From Planktomarina sp. (GTDB lineage Bacteria; Pseudomonadota; Alphaproteobacteria; Rhodobacterales; Rhodobacteraceae), in the NCBI GenBank assembly GCA_016780825.1, contig JADHLF010000010.1, positions 1 through 60,298 of the forward strand: 60,298 nt of DNA, given 5' to 3'. The notes beneath the pieces were generated by a model. The model searched no databases, was not told where the DNA came from, and worked only from the letters and a program-made list of their open reading frames with translations. Below, in pieces: positions 23,317 through 31,672 of the stretch (the stretch's first letter is position 1; every line of letters starts with the position of its first letter). A program made the position numbers and the translations under genes.

Positions 23317-24855
23317 CTAGGCTTTTGGGCGCCTTGGTTTTGCGTTGCCGCCCAGGTTCGGCTTGCCCTTGGGCTTGCCGCCACGCCCCTTCGGCTTGCC
23401 GGCAAATTTGGCGCCTGACGGGCCGCGGTGCGGACGGGCGCCATAGCCGACGGGGCCCTGCGCCGGATCAGAGGACTGTGCTTTTGGCTTGCGCGCTTTT
23501 GGCTTGGGGGCCTCGAGCGCTGGGCCGTCATTGGTTGGATCCCAGCGCCCTTCGAGCGGCGTATGGGCCTTTGGGGCAGCGCCGCGTCCGCCGCGCGGCG
23601 TCTCCTTGCCCCGATGTTCCTCATGCCGGCGGCCACCGCCACCGCCGCCACTGCCGCCACTGCCGCCACCGCCACGTCCGCTGGGTTGTTTGCGCTTTGG
23701 TTTGCGGGTGTCGACGCCTGGCACAAGATCCCAACGCCGACCGGAGGCAATTGGAATCTCCATTTTCAATACTTTTTCAACATCCTTCAATTCACCCATC
23801 TCATCGGGTGCCACAAAGGCAATCGCGCGGCCATCGCGTCCGGCGCGCGCGGTGCGACCGATGCGATGCACATAATTCTCTGGGACATTTGGCAGATCGT
23901 AATTGTAGACGAACCGCACATCAGGAATGTCGAGACCGCGGGCTGCAACATCGGTGGCGACCAACACTTTGATCGTCCCGCCCCGCAGCGCATCAATCGC
24001 GCGCTGTCTTTGGCCTTGGGATTTGTTGCCATGGACCGAATCGGTGGCATAGCCTGCTTTGCTTAACGTCTTCATCAGACGCTCAGAGCCGTGTTTGGTT
24101 CGGGCGAAGACGATGGCCGCATCGTCGCGGTGTTCTGCGAGTTTCTCAATCAAAAAATCGGTCTTCGCAGCCCCGGCCACGAAATGCACCTCTTGGGTGA
24201 TCTTGTCAGCCACCTCGCCTGGGCGGGAGACCGCCACGCGCTCGGGATTTTTCAAATAGGTCGCGGCCAGTTCGTTCATATGTTTCGGCATGGTGGCAGA
24301 GAACAACATGGTTTGGCGCTCGGCCGCCAGCAAAGGCGCGATTTGGCGCAACGCATGGATAAAGCCAAGATCCAGCATTTGATCGGCCTCATCCAAGATC
24401 AAAAATTGTGTCTCGGACAGATCAACGGCCTTGCGCTCGATCAGGTCAATGAGACGGCCAGGGGTGGCAATCAACAAATCGGTGCCACGGGCCAGCCGGT
24501 TTACCTGCGCGCTGATAGACATGCCGCCAACGACCAGGCCAACTTTGATATGCGTCCCTTGCGAATAGGCGGTGAGATTGTCTTTAATTTGCCCAGCCAA
24601 TTCCCGCGTGGGCGCTAAGATCAAGCCGCGCACGGTTTTTGGGGCAGGTTTTTTGCCAACTTTCAGCAGATGGTTCATGATCGGCAACCCAAAGGCGGCG
24701 GTCTTTCCGGTTCCAGTTTGGGCCAGCCCCATCACGTCACGCCCGGCGAGGGCATGGGGGATGGCTTGGATTTGAATCGGAGTTGGATCAACAATGCCTT
24801 GTTCTTTGAGTTGTTCCACAAGGCGGGGCATCAGGCCCAGTTCTTCAAACGTCAT
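23317..24855 (-). CDS. DEAD-box ATP-dependent RNA helicase (RhlE-like)
   Basis: A 512-residue helicase. Motifs in order: Q motif around residues 24-30, AQTGTGKT at 45-52 (Walker A), PTRELA, TPGRL, DEAD at 155-158, SAT at 186-188, then ARTKHGSERL, VATDVAARGLDIPDV and HRIGRTARAGRDG. From about residue 390 the protein is a low-complexity basic tail rich in glycine, lysine, arginine and proline, of the kind that binds RNA non-specifically. Members unwind structured RNA in ribosome assembly, mRNA decay or cold growth. The 228-base upstream region (24856-25083) shows no gene and may be a long leader. Confidence 0.92.
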   Translation of the reverse strand: MTFEELGLMPRLVEQLKEQGIVDPTPIQIQAIPHALAGRDVMGLAQTGTGKTAAFGLPIMNHLLKVGKKPAPKTVRGLILAPTRELAGQIKDNLTAYSQGTHIKVGLVVGGMSISAQVNRLARGTDLLIATPGRLIDLIERKAVDLSETQFLILDEADQMLDLGFIHALRQIAPLLAAERQTMLFSATMPKHMNELAATYLKNPERVAVSRPGEVADKITQEVHFVAGAAKTDFLIEKLAEHRDDAAIVFARTKHGSERLMKTLSKAGYATDSVHGNKSQGQRQRAIDALRGGTIKVLVATDVAARGLDIPDVRFVYNYDLPNVPENYVHRIGRTARAGRDGRAIAFVAPDEMGELKDVEKVLKMEIPIASGRRWDLVPGVDTRKPKRKQPSGRGGGGSGGSGGGGGGRRHEEHRGKETPRGGRGAAPKAHTPLEGRWDPTNDGPALEAPKPKARKPKAQSSDPAQGPVGYGARPHRGPSGAKFAGKPKGRGGKPKGKPNLGGNAKPRRPKA

Positions 24856-25083
24856 AATTTATCCCTTGCGCCAGAGGGCGCAGTTGTAGCGGATCACTTC
24901 GATCATTTGGGCGGGATTGCCCTTTGACTGTAACACGCACCCCTAAGGACAGCCCCTAGGGTCGGTCAGGTCAAAGTGCTGCAGGTGCAGTCATAATTGC
25001 CAACCGGACAGGGCCGCAGCTAGGCGCTCATGGGGCGGAAGTCAATCCCGCCGGTGAATGTGATCATCTACGCAGGGCAAGCC

Positions 25084-25653
25084 CTAGCTTTCTGAGCCCT
25101 TGGCTGGCGCTTGGACCGGCTGAAGAAATGTCATCGTTGTGCCGCCAAATTTCCGGCTGTCACGCAGGACAAATCCTTTGGGTGTCATGGCGCTGGCTTC
25201 CTCAAATATGATCCATGCATCGCTGGCGATCCAGCCCTGTGCCCAGGCGCTGTGCAAGGCCTGATGGCCTAGGGATTTGCCATAGGGGGGGTCTAAAAAT
25301 ACCAAATCGCAGGGGGCCCCAGGCGGCAATTTTGTGGCATCTTGGGCGATGAGATGACAGCGATCTTGGGCGCGCATCCGGGCAATATTCTCGCCGATCA
25401 GCTTTTGTCCAACACGGCCATTCTCCACAAAGGTGACATGCTGGGCACCGCGCGATAAAGCCTCCAAACCGAGCGCGCCGGTCCCTGCAAAGAGATCCAG
25501 GACTTTGATGTCTTGGAAATCGATCCAATTGCGTAAGACATTAAACAGAGTCTCGCGTACACGGTCCGTGGTCGGGCGCAGATGCGCAGCAGGATCGCCC
25601 GCACCAATCTCAGCCAAGCGCAAACCGCGGTTTTGACCGGCAATGATCCTCAT
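25084..25653 (-). CDS. rsmD: 16S rRNA (guanine(966)-N(2))-methyltransferase RsmD
   Basis: RsmD methylates G966 of 16S rRNA in the 30S subunit using S-adenosylmethionine. The 189-residue protein has the N-terminal MRIIAGQNRGLRL, LRPTTDRVRETLFNVL, the SAM-binding motif VLDLFAGTGALGLEALSRGA, FVENG and the catalytic motif LVFLDPPYGK. Its ATG overlaps the stop of the upstream ferredoxin reductase gene by 4 bases. Confidence 0.94.
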   Translation of the reverse strand: MRIIAGQNRGLRLAEIGAGDPAAHLRPTTDRVRETLFNVLRNWIDFQDIKVLDLFAGTGALGLEALSRGAQHVTFVENGRVGQKLIGENIARMRAQDRCHLIAQDATKLPPGAPCDLVFLDPPYGKSLGHQALHSAWAQGWIASDAWIIFEEASAMTPKGFVLRDSRKFGGTTMTFLQPVQAPAKGSES

Positions 25654-26855
25654 CCGCGCAGCAGGGCTTTGAGGTCACTGCCCGGATCTGCGGCCAGGGC
25701 GGGATCCACGGTTTTGCCCGCTTCAATTAGGCGTTTGGCCACCATATAGGCACGCGGATCATTCATCGCATCAACCGCCAACAGCTGCCCGGCTTTATAA
25801 TACCAATGCGAGCGTCCCGCGTCTCCTGGTCTTGCGACAACAGTGTCAAAGCCCTGATTGAGCCCGGCGATTTGCAATTTTACGTCATATTGATCGGACC
25901 AAAACCACGGGGTGGCCTGATATTCTTTTTCCGCGCCAAGCATATTTTCCGCCACCACCTCGGCTTGATCAATGGCATTGGGCACGCTTTCCAGACGGAT
26001 GCGCGCGCCTTTATATGGGAAACTCGCACAATCGCCTGCGGCCCAGATTTTTGCCTCGGATGTTTGGCCCAAGGCATTGGTTTCAATGCCGTTATTGAGC
26101 GTGAGGCCAGCCGCTTGCGCCAGCTCTGTATTGGGTTGGATGCCGACGCCAACCAGCGCAAAGTCAATATCTAAGGTCGCGCCATTGCTTAAGATCGCGC
26201 CGTTGACATGATCCGTCCCAGTCAAACGGCTCAATCCAACCCCTTCCAGCAGGGTCACCCCGTGGCTTTGATGCAGATCGCGGAAATAATCTGAGGTCTC
26301 CTTGCAGGCGACCCGCTGCAAAATGCGTTCTGCCATTTCAACCAATGTGACCTTCAGACCGCGTTTTGCCGCCACGGCGGCGGCTTCGAGGCCAATATAG
26401 CCTCCGCCGATAATCAACACATGGCCGCCGCGCTCAAAGGCCGGACGCATGGCATCGACATCTGCCAGCCCGCGCATCGCAAAGACATTCTTTAATCTGC
26501 CGCCAATGGTCTCGGGCAGCAGGCGCGGGGTGGAGCCGGTGGTCAGAGCCAGCTGATCATAGGCCAATGTCTCCTCGCCCAAGGAAACCACCCCCGCGAT
26601 CGGATCAATAGCGGTGACTTGCGTGCCGAGACGCAGCTCAATATTCTGATTGCGGTAAAGCTCTTCGGGTCGCAAATAGAGGCGCTCCAGAGCCATCTCG
26701 CCCAAAAGATAGGTTTTCGACAGGGGCGGGCGTTGATAGGGCGCAAAGGGTTCCTCGCCGATCAAAGTGACCGCGCCCTGATAGCCTAAGCTTCGCAATT
26801 TAATCGCGAGTGAGGAGCCGGCTTGGCCTGCTCCAATAATAACAATTCCCGACAT
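25650..26855 (-). CDS. FAD-dependent ferredoxin reductase (putidaredoxin reductase type)
   Basis: A 401-residue flavoprotein that should pass electrons from NAD(P)H to a 2Fe-2S ferredoxin for an oxygenase or P450. The FAD Rossmann motif is IVIIGAGQAGSSLAIKL at the N-terminus, and PPLSKTYLLGE is characteristic of this reductase group. The second dinucleotide motif is LIIGGGYIGLEAAAVAAKRG, and AAGDCASFPY is the FAD ribityl motif. The C-terminal reductase domain starts PWFWSDQYDVKLQIAG. No oxygenase or ferredoxin is adjacent, so its partner is elsewhere. It is divergent from the peroxiredoxin gene. Confidence 0.9.
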   Translation of the reverse strand: MSGIVIIGAGQAGSSLAIKLRSLGYQGAVTLIGEEPFAPYQRPPLSKTYLLGEMALERLYLRPEELYRNQNIELRLGTQVTAIDPIAGVVSLGEETLAYDQLALTTGSTPRLLPETIGGRLKNVFAMRGLADVDAMRPAFERGGHVLIIGGGYIGLEAAAVAAKRGLKVTLVEMAERILQRVACKETSDYFRDLHQSHGVTLLEGVGLSRLTGTDHVNGAILSNGATLDIDFALVGVGIQPNTELAQAAGLTLNNGIETNALGQTSEAKIWAAGDCASFPYKGARIRLESVPNAIDQAEVVAENMLGAEKEYQATPWFWSDQYDVKLQIAGLNQGFDTVVARPGDAGRSHWYYKAGQLLAVDAMNDPRAYMVAKRLIEAGKTVDPALAADPGSDLKALLRG

Positions 26856-26935
26856 TGCGCGCGACCTCTGGTAAGTTGTTCCAAGTCTTCTATAACCAAG
26901 GTCTCATGATTTTCAACCAACGAAGGAATACCTAA

Positions 26936-27427
26936 ATGGCAATATTGCAAGGCGACAAACTGCCCGATGCAGTGCTGCGGCGGATGGGAGATAATGGGCC
27001 CGAAGAGATCACCATTGAGACATTGACCTCCGGCCGAAAAATCGTCTTGTTCGGCCTGCCTGGCGCCTTCACACCAACCTGCTCATCAGCGCATGTTCCA
27101 TCTTTTATTCGCACAAAAGATGCCTTCTTTGAAAAGGGCATCGAAGAGATCATCTGCGTGGCCGTCAATGATGTGCATATCATGCGCCAATGGGGCGATG
27201 TCACCGGGGCCACGGCGGCGGGCTTGAGCATGTGGGCAGATCCGGCCAGCGAATTTACCACGGCCATCGGCATGAATTTTGACGTGGAAGCGCTCGGGTT
27301 TTACGGTCGCTCGTCGCGTTATGCGATGATCGTGGAAAACGGTGTCGTGACACAGCTCAATCAGGAAACCAAACGTGGGGTGTGTGATATTTCAGGCGGC
27401 GAGACTTTGTTGGAAAGCCTCGGCTAG
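26936..27427 (+). CDS. Peroxiredoxin (Prx5 type)
   Basis: A 163-residue peroxiredoxin of the Prx5/PMP20 type. The peroxidatic cysteine is Cys49 in LPGAFTPTCSSAHVP. A second cysteine at about 150 (RGVCDISGGE) could resolve the disulfide. It reduces hydrogen peroxide or alkyl peroxides, usually with glutathione/glutaredoxin or thioredoxin as donor. The start is the ATG following a T- and A-rich leader. An inverted-repeat element lies 12 bases after its stop. Confidence 0.92.
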   Translation: MAILQGDKLPDAVLRRMGDNGPEEITIETLTSGRKIVLFGLPGAFTPTCSSAHVPSFIRTKDAFFEKGIEEIICVAVNDVHIMRQWGDVTGATAAGLSMWADPASEFTTAIGMNFDVEALGFYGRSSRYAMIVENGVVTQLNQETKRGVCDISGGETLLESLG

Positions 27428-27439
27428 ATCCGCCGAAGA

Positions 27440-27565
27440 AAGACCTCTGCACAACGTCATTTCAACATGAAATGCGGGCTGCACCTGCCTGGGCGGGCAG
27501 GCGCAGCCCGGTGTTGCCACCGGGCAAAGTGTTCTGGCTTGGCGCTTGGGTTATGCAGAGGTCTT
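27440..27565. repeat. MITE-like inverted-repeat element
   Basis: A 126-bp element is bounded by 16-base terminal inverted repeats (AAGACCTCTGCACAAC at 27440-27455; the complement of 27550-27565 reads AAGACCTCTGCATAAC, one mismatch). Inside is a strong GC-rich nested hairpin (CGGGCTGC ... GCAGCCCG around 27474-27510). The termini resemble those of IS5-family insertion sequences. No coding capacity and no clear target duplication were seen. It may also act as the peroxiredoxin terminator. Confidence 0.65.
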
Positions 27566-27577
27566 CAGGAGGCAAAA

Positions 27578-27865
27578 TCAACTGGCCGCGGCATCCATGT
27601 GCTGGGCCAGCTTGACGTCTAATTGCGATAGGCCGCCGCAATCATGGGTGGTCAAAATCACCGTGACGCGATTGTAGGTATTGGACCATTCGGGATGGTG
27701 ATCCAATTTTTCGGCCCAAAGTGCCATTTCACTCATCCATCCCCATGCTGAGCGGAAGGATTTGAATTTAAAATTTTTGCGCAGCGCGTCACGCCCCTCG
27801 ACCATCTCCCAGCCGGAGGCGAAAAGAGCGGTCAGCGCGCTGCGGTCTTTGAGGGCTTGGGTCAT
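27578..27865 (-). CDS. phhB: 4a-hydroxytetrahydrobiopterin dehydratase
   Basis: A 95-residue pterin-4a-carbinolamine dehydratase. It dehydrates the hydroxypterin formed by aromatic amino acid hydroxylases. The motif DHHPEWSNTYNRVTVILTTHD contains the catalytic histidines, and GGLSQLD follows, as in the family. The length is standard. Its ATG overlaps the upstream acetyltransferase stop by 4 bases. No phenylalanine hydroxylase is present in the window, so it may serve pterin recycling generally. Confidence 0.93.
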   Translation of the reverse strand: MTQALKDRSALTALFASGWEMVEGRDALRKNFKFKSFRSAWGWMSEMALWAEKLDHHPEWSNTYNRVTVILTTHDCGGLSQLDVKLAQHMDAAAS

Positions 27866-29049
27866 TGTTGTTCCTCCAGGGTTACGGTTTTGAACGGCCC
27901 ATAGCTTGTGAGCACATTGATTTCATCCTCCACCGCGTCGCGTTCGGCTTCGAGATAGCGGGCGACGGCTTGGGAAAAACCTGCATCGCCAAACCAATGC
28001 AACGAATGGGTGGCCACGGGCAGATAGCCTCTGGCCAATTTATGCGCGCCCTGTGCGCCGGCTTCGACCCGCTGCAATCCTCGGGCGATGGCAAAATCTA
28101 TGGCCTGATAATAGCACAGCTCAAAATGCAGGCAGGGAAACTCTTGGGTGCAGCCCCAATAGCGGCCAAAAAGCGTGTCCTGACCAATAAAATTCAAAGC
28201 GCCCGCGACATAGCGGTCCCCGCGTTTGGCCATCACCAACAGAATATCGTGGCGCAGATGCGCATGGGCCTCTTCAAAAAACTGTCGGGTGAGATAGGGC
28301 GTGCCCCATTTCCGCGCGCCGGTGTCTTGGTAAAAGATCCAAAACGCATCCCAATGATGTGGCTCGATCTCATCGCCGGTCAGCACTTCGATTTGCCCGC
28401 CAAAATTCTGTGCTTGGGCGCGCTCTTTGCGGATGTTTTTGCGTTTGCGACTGCTGAGCTCCGCCAAAAAATCGTCAAAATTTTCGTAGCCTTTATTGAT
28501 CCAGTGAAATTGCTGTGAGCGGCGGGGCATAAGGCCCATCTGCGCACCCGCCTCGGCCTCCTCCTGGGTGCAAAACGTGATATGCAGTGAGGAGAGTTCA
28601 TTTTCCGCGGCCAGCTGCACCGCGGCTTGCACCAAGGCCGATTGCGCGATCTCTTGATGCTCAGGCCGCACCAACAGCCTGCGCCCCGTGGCTGGGGTAT
28701 GGGGCACGGCCATCTGCAATTTTGGATAATAATGGCCGCCAGAATTTTCATAGGCTTGGGCAAAATTATGGTCAAAAATATATTCGCCCTGGCTGTGAGA
28801 TTTGCCATAGAGTGGCGCCACGCCGATGGTGGCATCGCCCAGTTTGGCTTGCAGGTAATGCGGTGTCCAGCCGGTGCCTGATCCCACCGACCTGCTGTCT
28901 TCCAGCGCTTTCAAAAAGCGGTGAGTGGTGAACGGGTCAAATGGGGGCCGGCCCAGGGCCTCTGGGCAGGCGCAGCGGTCCCATTCGGTCTCAGATATTT
29001 GAGACAGGCTGGTGAGCACATTGGTCTCAATTTGCGTCTCTTGGCTCAC
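27862..29049 (-). CDS. GNAT/FemAB-like acyltransferase (DUF482 family)
   Basis: A 395-residue protein of the DUF482 (PF04339) family, related to GNAT and FemAB acyltransferases. Diagnostic segments are the N-terminal PFDPFTTHRFLKALEDS, DHNFAQAYENSGGHYYPKLQMA across two blocks, SSRKRKNIRKERAQA, FYQDTGARKWGTPYL, GRYWGCTQEFPCLHFELCYY and EAGAQGAHKLARGYLP. The substrate is unknown, although peptidoglycan-type amino-acid transfer has been proposed for relatives. The start is GTG at 29049. It is coupled to phhB by a 4-base overlap. Confidence 0.85.
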   Translation of the reverse strand: MSQETQIETNVLTSLSQISETEWDRCACPEALGRPPFDPFTTHRFLKALEDSRSVGSGTGWTPHYLQAKLGDATIGVAPLYGKSHSQGEYIFDHNFAQAYENSGGHYYPKLQMAVPHTPATGRRLLVRPEHQEIAQSALVQAAVQLAAENELSSLHITFCTQEEAEAGAQMGLMPRRSQQFHWINKGYENFDDFLAELSSRKRKNIRKERAQAQNFGGQIEVLTGDEIEPHHWDAFWIFYQDTGARKWGTPYLTRQFFEEAHAHLRHDILLVMAKRGDRYVAGALNFIGQDTLFGRYWGCTQEFPCLHFELCYYQAIDFAIARGLQRVEAGAQGAHKLARGYLPVATHSLHWFGDAGFSQAVARYLEAERDAVEDEINVLTSYGPFKTVTLEEQQ

Positions 29050-29100
29050 GGCTGTCTCGATTTATTTGTTCCTTTCAAGATGCGTCATGTGCGCGAAAGG

Positions 29101-29856
29101 TCAAGGCAGATAACCCTCAAAAGTGATATTGTTGGCGATGTGGCGCGCGCGGCGCTCTTCATCTGGGGACCTGACGGTCCAGCAGAGAACGGGAACGCCC
29201 TGAGCTTTCAAGGCACTTACGGGGGGATCTTCCAATTGGTCTTGATTGTGAGAAATAAACCCCGCGCCCGCGGTGCCAAAATCTGAAATCTGAGCGAGAT
29301 CTTCGCGCCTCTCGGGGCTGAGGGTTGGCCAATCGTCTGGCTCAAAGCGATCTGTGACCAATCCCAATGGGATATCTGCGCGGATTTTGCCAAAGGCAAC
29401 AACCGAATGCGGGTTGAATGACATCACCGCCACCTCACCGGGATAGTCATACAGAGCCTCTGCCACCGCCGCTTCAAGCGCGCCAACATCCTGTCCCATA
29501 TTGCCATCTTGATCTTTGATTTCAATTAACAGCGGGACGCGGCCTGCGATCAAGTCCAAGACCTGTTTGAGATCTGCAATCTTGTCCTGCCCGCCGCTGA
29601 GAGTGATGCCCGATAGATCTGCGGCACGCCGTTGCGCAATGGGACCGGTTTGATCGGTGAGGCGGCCAAGGTGATAATCATGAAACACCATCGCCGCCCC
29701 GTCCAGGCTCATTTGCACGTCCAGCTCAATCCCGTATCCCGCCGCTATGGCTGCGCGAAATGCCGCGAGGGAATTTTCTGGCCGCCCGTCGGATGCATCA
29801 TGCAAGCCGCGATGTGCAATAGGGTGGGTCAAAAAACGGGCGGGGAGGGCTGTCAT
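29101..29856 (-). CDS. Glycerophosphodiester phosphodiesterase family protein
   Basis: A 251-residue TIM-barrel phosphodiesterase. The catalytic His pair and metal ligands are seen in IAHRGLHD, RPENSLAAF, GIELDVQMSLDG and MVFHDYHLGRLT, with LLIEIKDQ later. It hydrolyses glycerophosphodiesters to glycerol-3-phosphate and alcohol. There is no signal peptide, so a cytoplasmic location is likely. Its ATG overlaps the stop of the RidA-family gene upstream by 4 bases. Confidence 0.91.
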   Translation of the reverse strand: MTALPARFLTHPIAHRGLHDASDGRPENSLAAFRAAIAAGYGIELDVQMSLDGAAMVFHDYHLGRLTDQTGPIAQRRAADLSGITLSGGQDKIADLKQVLDLIAGRVPLLIEIKDQDGNMGQDVGALEAAVAEALYDYPGEVAVMSFNPHSVVAFGKIRADIPLGLVTDRFEPDDWPTLSPERREDLAQISDFGTAGAGFISHNQDQLEDPPVSALKAQGVPVLCWTVRSPDEERRARHIANNITFEGYLP

Positions 29857-30317
29857 GCGATTTGAAAAACACCTTCAATCTCAACCGCGACACCCAATGG
29901 CAAAGAGGGGGCGGAGACCGCTGCGCGGGCATGCTGGCCAGCATCGCCAAGGGCTTCGACCAAGAAGTCTGAAGCGCCGTTGATGACCTTTGGCTGCTCT
30001 GTGTAATCTTGCGTGGAATTCACGAAACCGGACAGTTTGACCACCCGGACCAGCCTGTCGAGATCACCGCCGCAGGCGGCTTTGACCTGTGCCAAAAGAG
30101 AGATGGCACAGGTGCGCGCGGCGACGGCGCCCTCTTCGGTGGTCATCGTGTCTCCCAGCTTGCCGGTGATGAAGCCATTGGCGTCTTGGCTGATTTGACC
30201 AGAGACAAAGACCAAATCGCCCACCTGCACAAAGGGCACATAATTGGCCGCAGGTGCCGGAGCATCGGCCAGGGTCACGCCCAATTCTGCCAGGCGGGTT
30301 TCAAATTTTCCGGTCAT
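29853..30317 (-). CDS. RidA family protein
   Basis: A 154-residue protein of the RidA/YjgF family, in the slightly longer subgroup. It contains FVQVGDLVFVSGQIS, the middle helix with KAACGGDLDRLVRVVKLSGF and the active-site arginine segment HARAAVSAPSLPLGVAVEIE. RidA proteins hydrolyse reactive enamine/imine intermediates. Members of this subgroup may have other substrates. It overlaps the phosphodiesterase gene by 4 bases, so the two are co-transcribed. Confidence 0.89.
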   Translation of the reverse strand: MTGKFETRLAELGVTLADAPAPAANYVPFVQVGDLVFVSGQISQDANGFITGKLGDTMTTEEGAVAARTCAISLLAQVKAACGGDLDRLVRVVKLSGFVNSTQDYTEQPKVINGASDFLVEALGDAGQHARAAVSAPSLPLGVAVEIEGVFQIA

Positions 30318-30383
30318 ATCGTCACTCCTTTGAACTGTACGGCTCCAGCGATAGGCGGAAACATGCAGTGAGAAAAGCGAAAA

Positions 30384-31672
30384 TTAATATTCGCGCAGCG
30401 CTTGCGCAAAATAGTTGCGGATGGGTTCCAGCAGATAGTCCAAGGGGCGGCGGTTTTGCTTGCGGATGAACACCTGTGCCGGCACGCCCGGGCGCAGCAG
30501 GGGCGTGTCGCCCTTAGTGGCGGTGTTTTCGCTGAGGCTTAAAGCAATCTCGACCACATAATAGGGTGGGCTGTCTGGCCGGCTTTGGAAGGTATCTGCC
30601 GAAATTCTGTGGAGCTTGCCCTGTAGGTCTTGCGCCGCCCCTTTGTGCAGCAGTTTAATGATGCTGGCCTGCCCCACAAAAAGATGATTGATCTCTTCGG
30701 GTGCAATTTTGGCGGTGATAACGAACGGCTGATCATTGGGCACAAGATGTAAGATCGGTTTGGCCGGCTGTATGACCGCCTGCGGGCCGGAAATGCTCAA
30801 CCCATGGACAACCCGCTGATCGGCGCGGTGAGGGTGAGATCCCGCAGCTCTTGTTCCAGGCGGCGACGATCTGCGCGCAGCCGGAGCTCTTGCGGGTGCA
30901 GGTCGCGTAGGGCTGTGATGGCCGCCTTATGATCGGCAGCGGCTTGTTGCAACCGGTCGATTTCAATTTCGTGAAGCTGCGTTTGTGCTTCCGCTTGCTT
31001 GGCGCGCAGTTGCGCGATCCTGCCGAGCAGAGCCGCCTCTTGCTGTTGAAGCGCCGAGAGCTGCGCGCGGTCAGAAAGCCCTTTCGCACGCAAAGCCAGT
31101 TGCGTCTCCAGCTCTTCACCCAGCAGCGCAAGCTGCCGCTCTGCGGCCTGGGCTTGGGCGCTCAGACCCTCAATTTGCAGGATCATCTGCTCTGTTTGAT
31201 TTTGTCGTTTTTTATCAGTTTGACGGCGATAGGCGAGATAGGTTTCGAAGAGTTGCTGCTGACCTTGCACCATACGTGCAACATCTGGATCCTCTGCCGC
31301 TCTGCTCTGCAATGCCGGATCAAATTCGATGGACAGGCGATCATCGCGTTCGGCCAGCAAACGTGCGCGTCGCGCCATGATTTCGGATAAATGCCCCTCC
31401 GTGAGATCGAGTTGCACGGTTTGGGCGTGGCCGTCCAATTGCAACAAAGGCGTGCCCATTTGCACCACGTCGCCCTCTTTGACCCATAGATGGGCCACCT
31501 GCCCGCCTGTTGGGTGTTGGATCGGGTGGTTGTGATCCATGAGGGTGACCTGTCCCCAGGCAATCACCGCTCCCGACAGGGTGACTGAGACCGACCAAAG
31601 CGCAAAACCACCCATAAAACCTATGGCACATAGGCCGCCTATGGCGATATATTTTGTGACACTAAACTCCAT
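30384..31672 (-). pseudogene. Type I secretion membrane fusion protein (HlyD family), frameshifted
   Basis: Two overlapping frames together make one HlyD/PrtE-type adaptor of about 430 residues. The N-terminal part (31672-30797) has a membrane helix (YIAIGGLCAIGFMGGFALW), a lipoyl-like domain (HPTGGQVAHLWVKEGDVV), a long coiled coil, and ends LTLTAPISGLSMG before a TGA at 30799-30797. The C-terminal part resumes in another frame at 30800 (SISGPQAVIQPAKPILHLVP) and continues to the stop at 30384. Inserting one base near 30801 restores a colinear family sequence. The start is taken as the ATG at 31672. The cause is either real decay or a sequence error. It is the partner of the broken ABC gene upstream. 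Confidence 0.82.

Noticed and set aside
23630..23700. GCC-rich triplet run as a possible CRISPR or tandem repeat locus
   Set aside because: It is the Gly-rich tail of the DEAD-box helicase. There are no spacers, and no CRISPR array was found anywhere in the window.
30733..31131. 132-codon minus-strand frame across the HlyD break
   Set aside because: Out-of-frame reading of the coiled-coil region. Its residues do not match the family on either side of the break.
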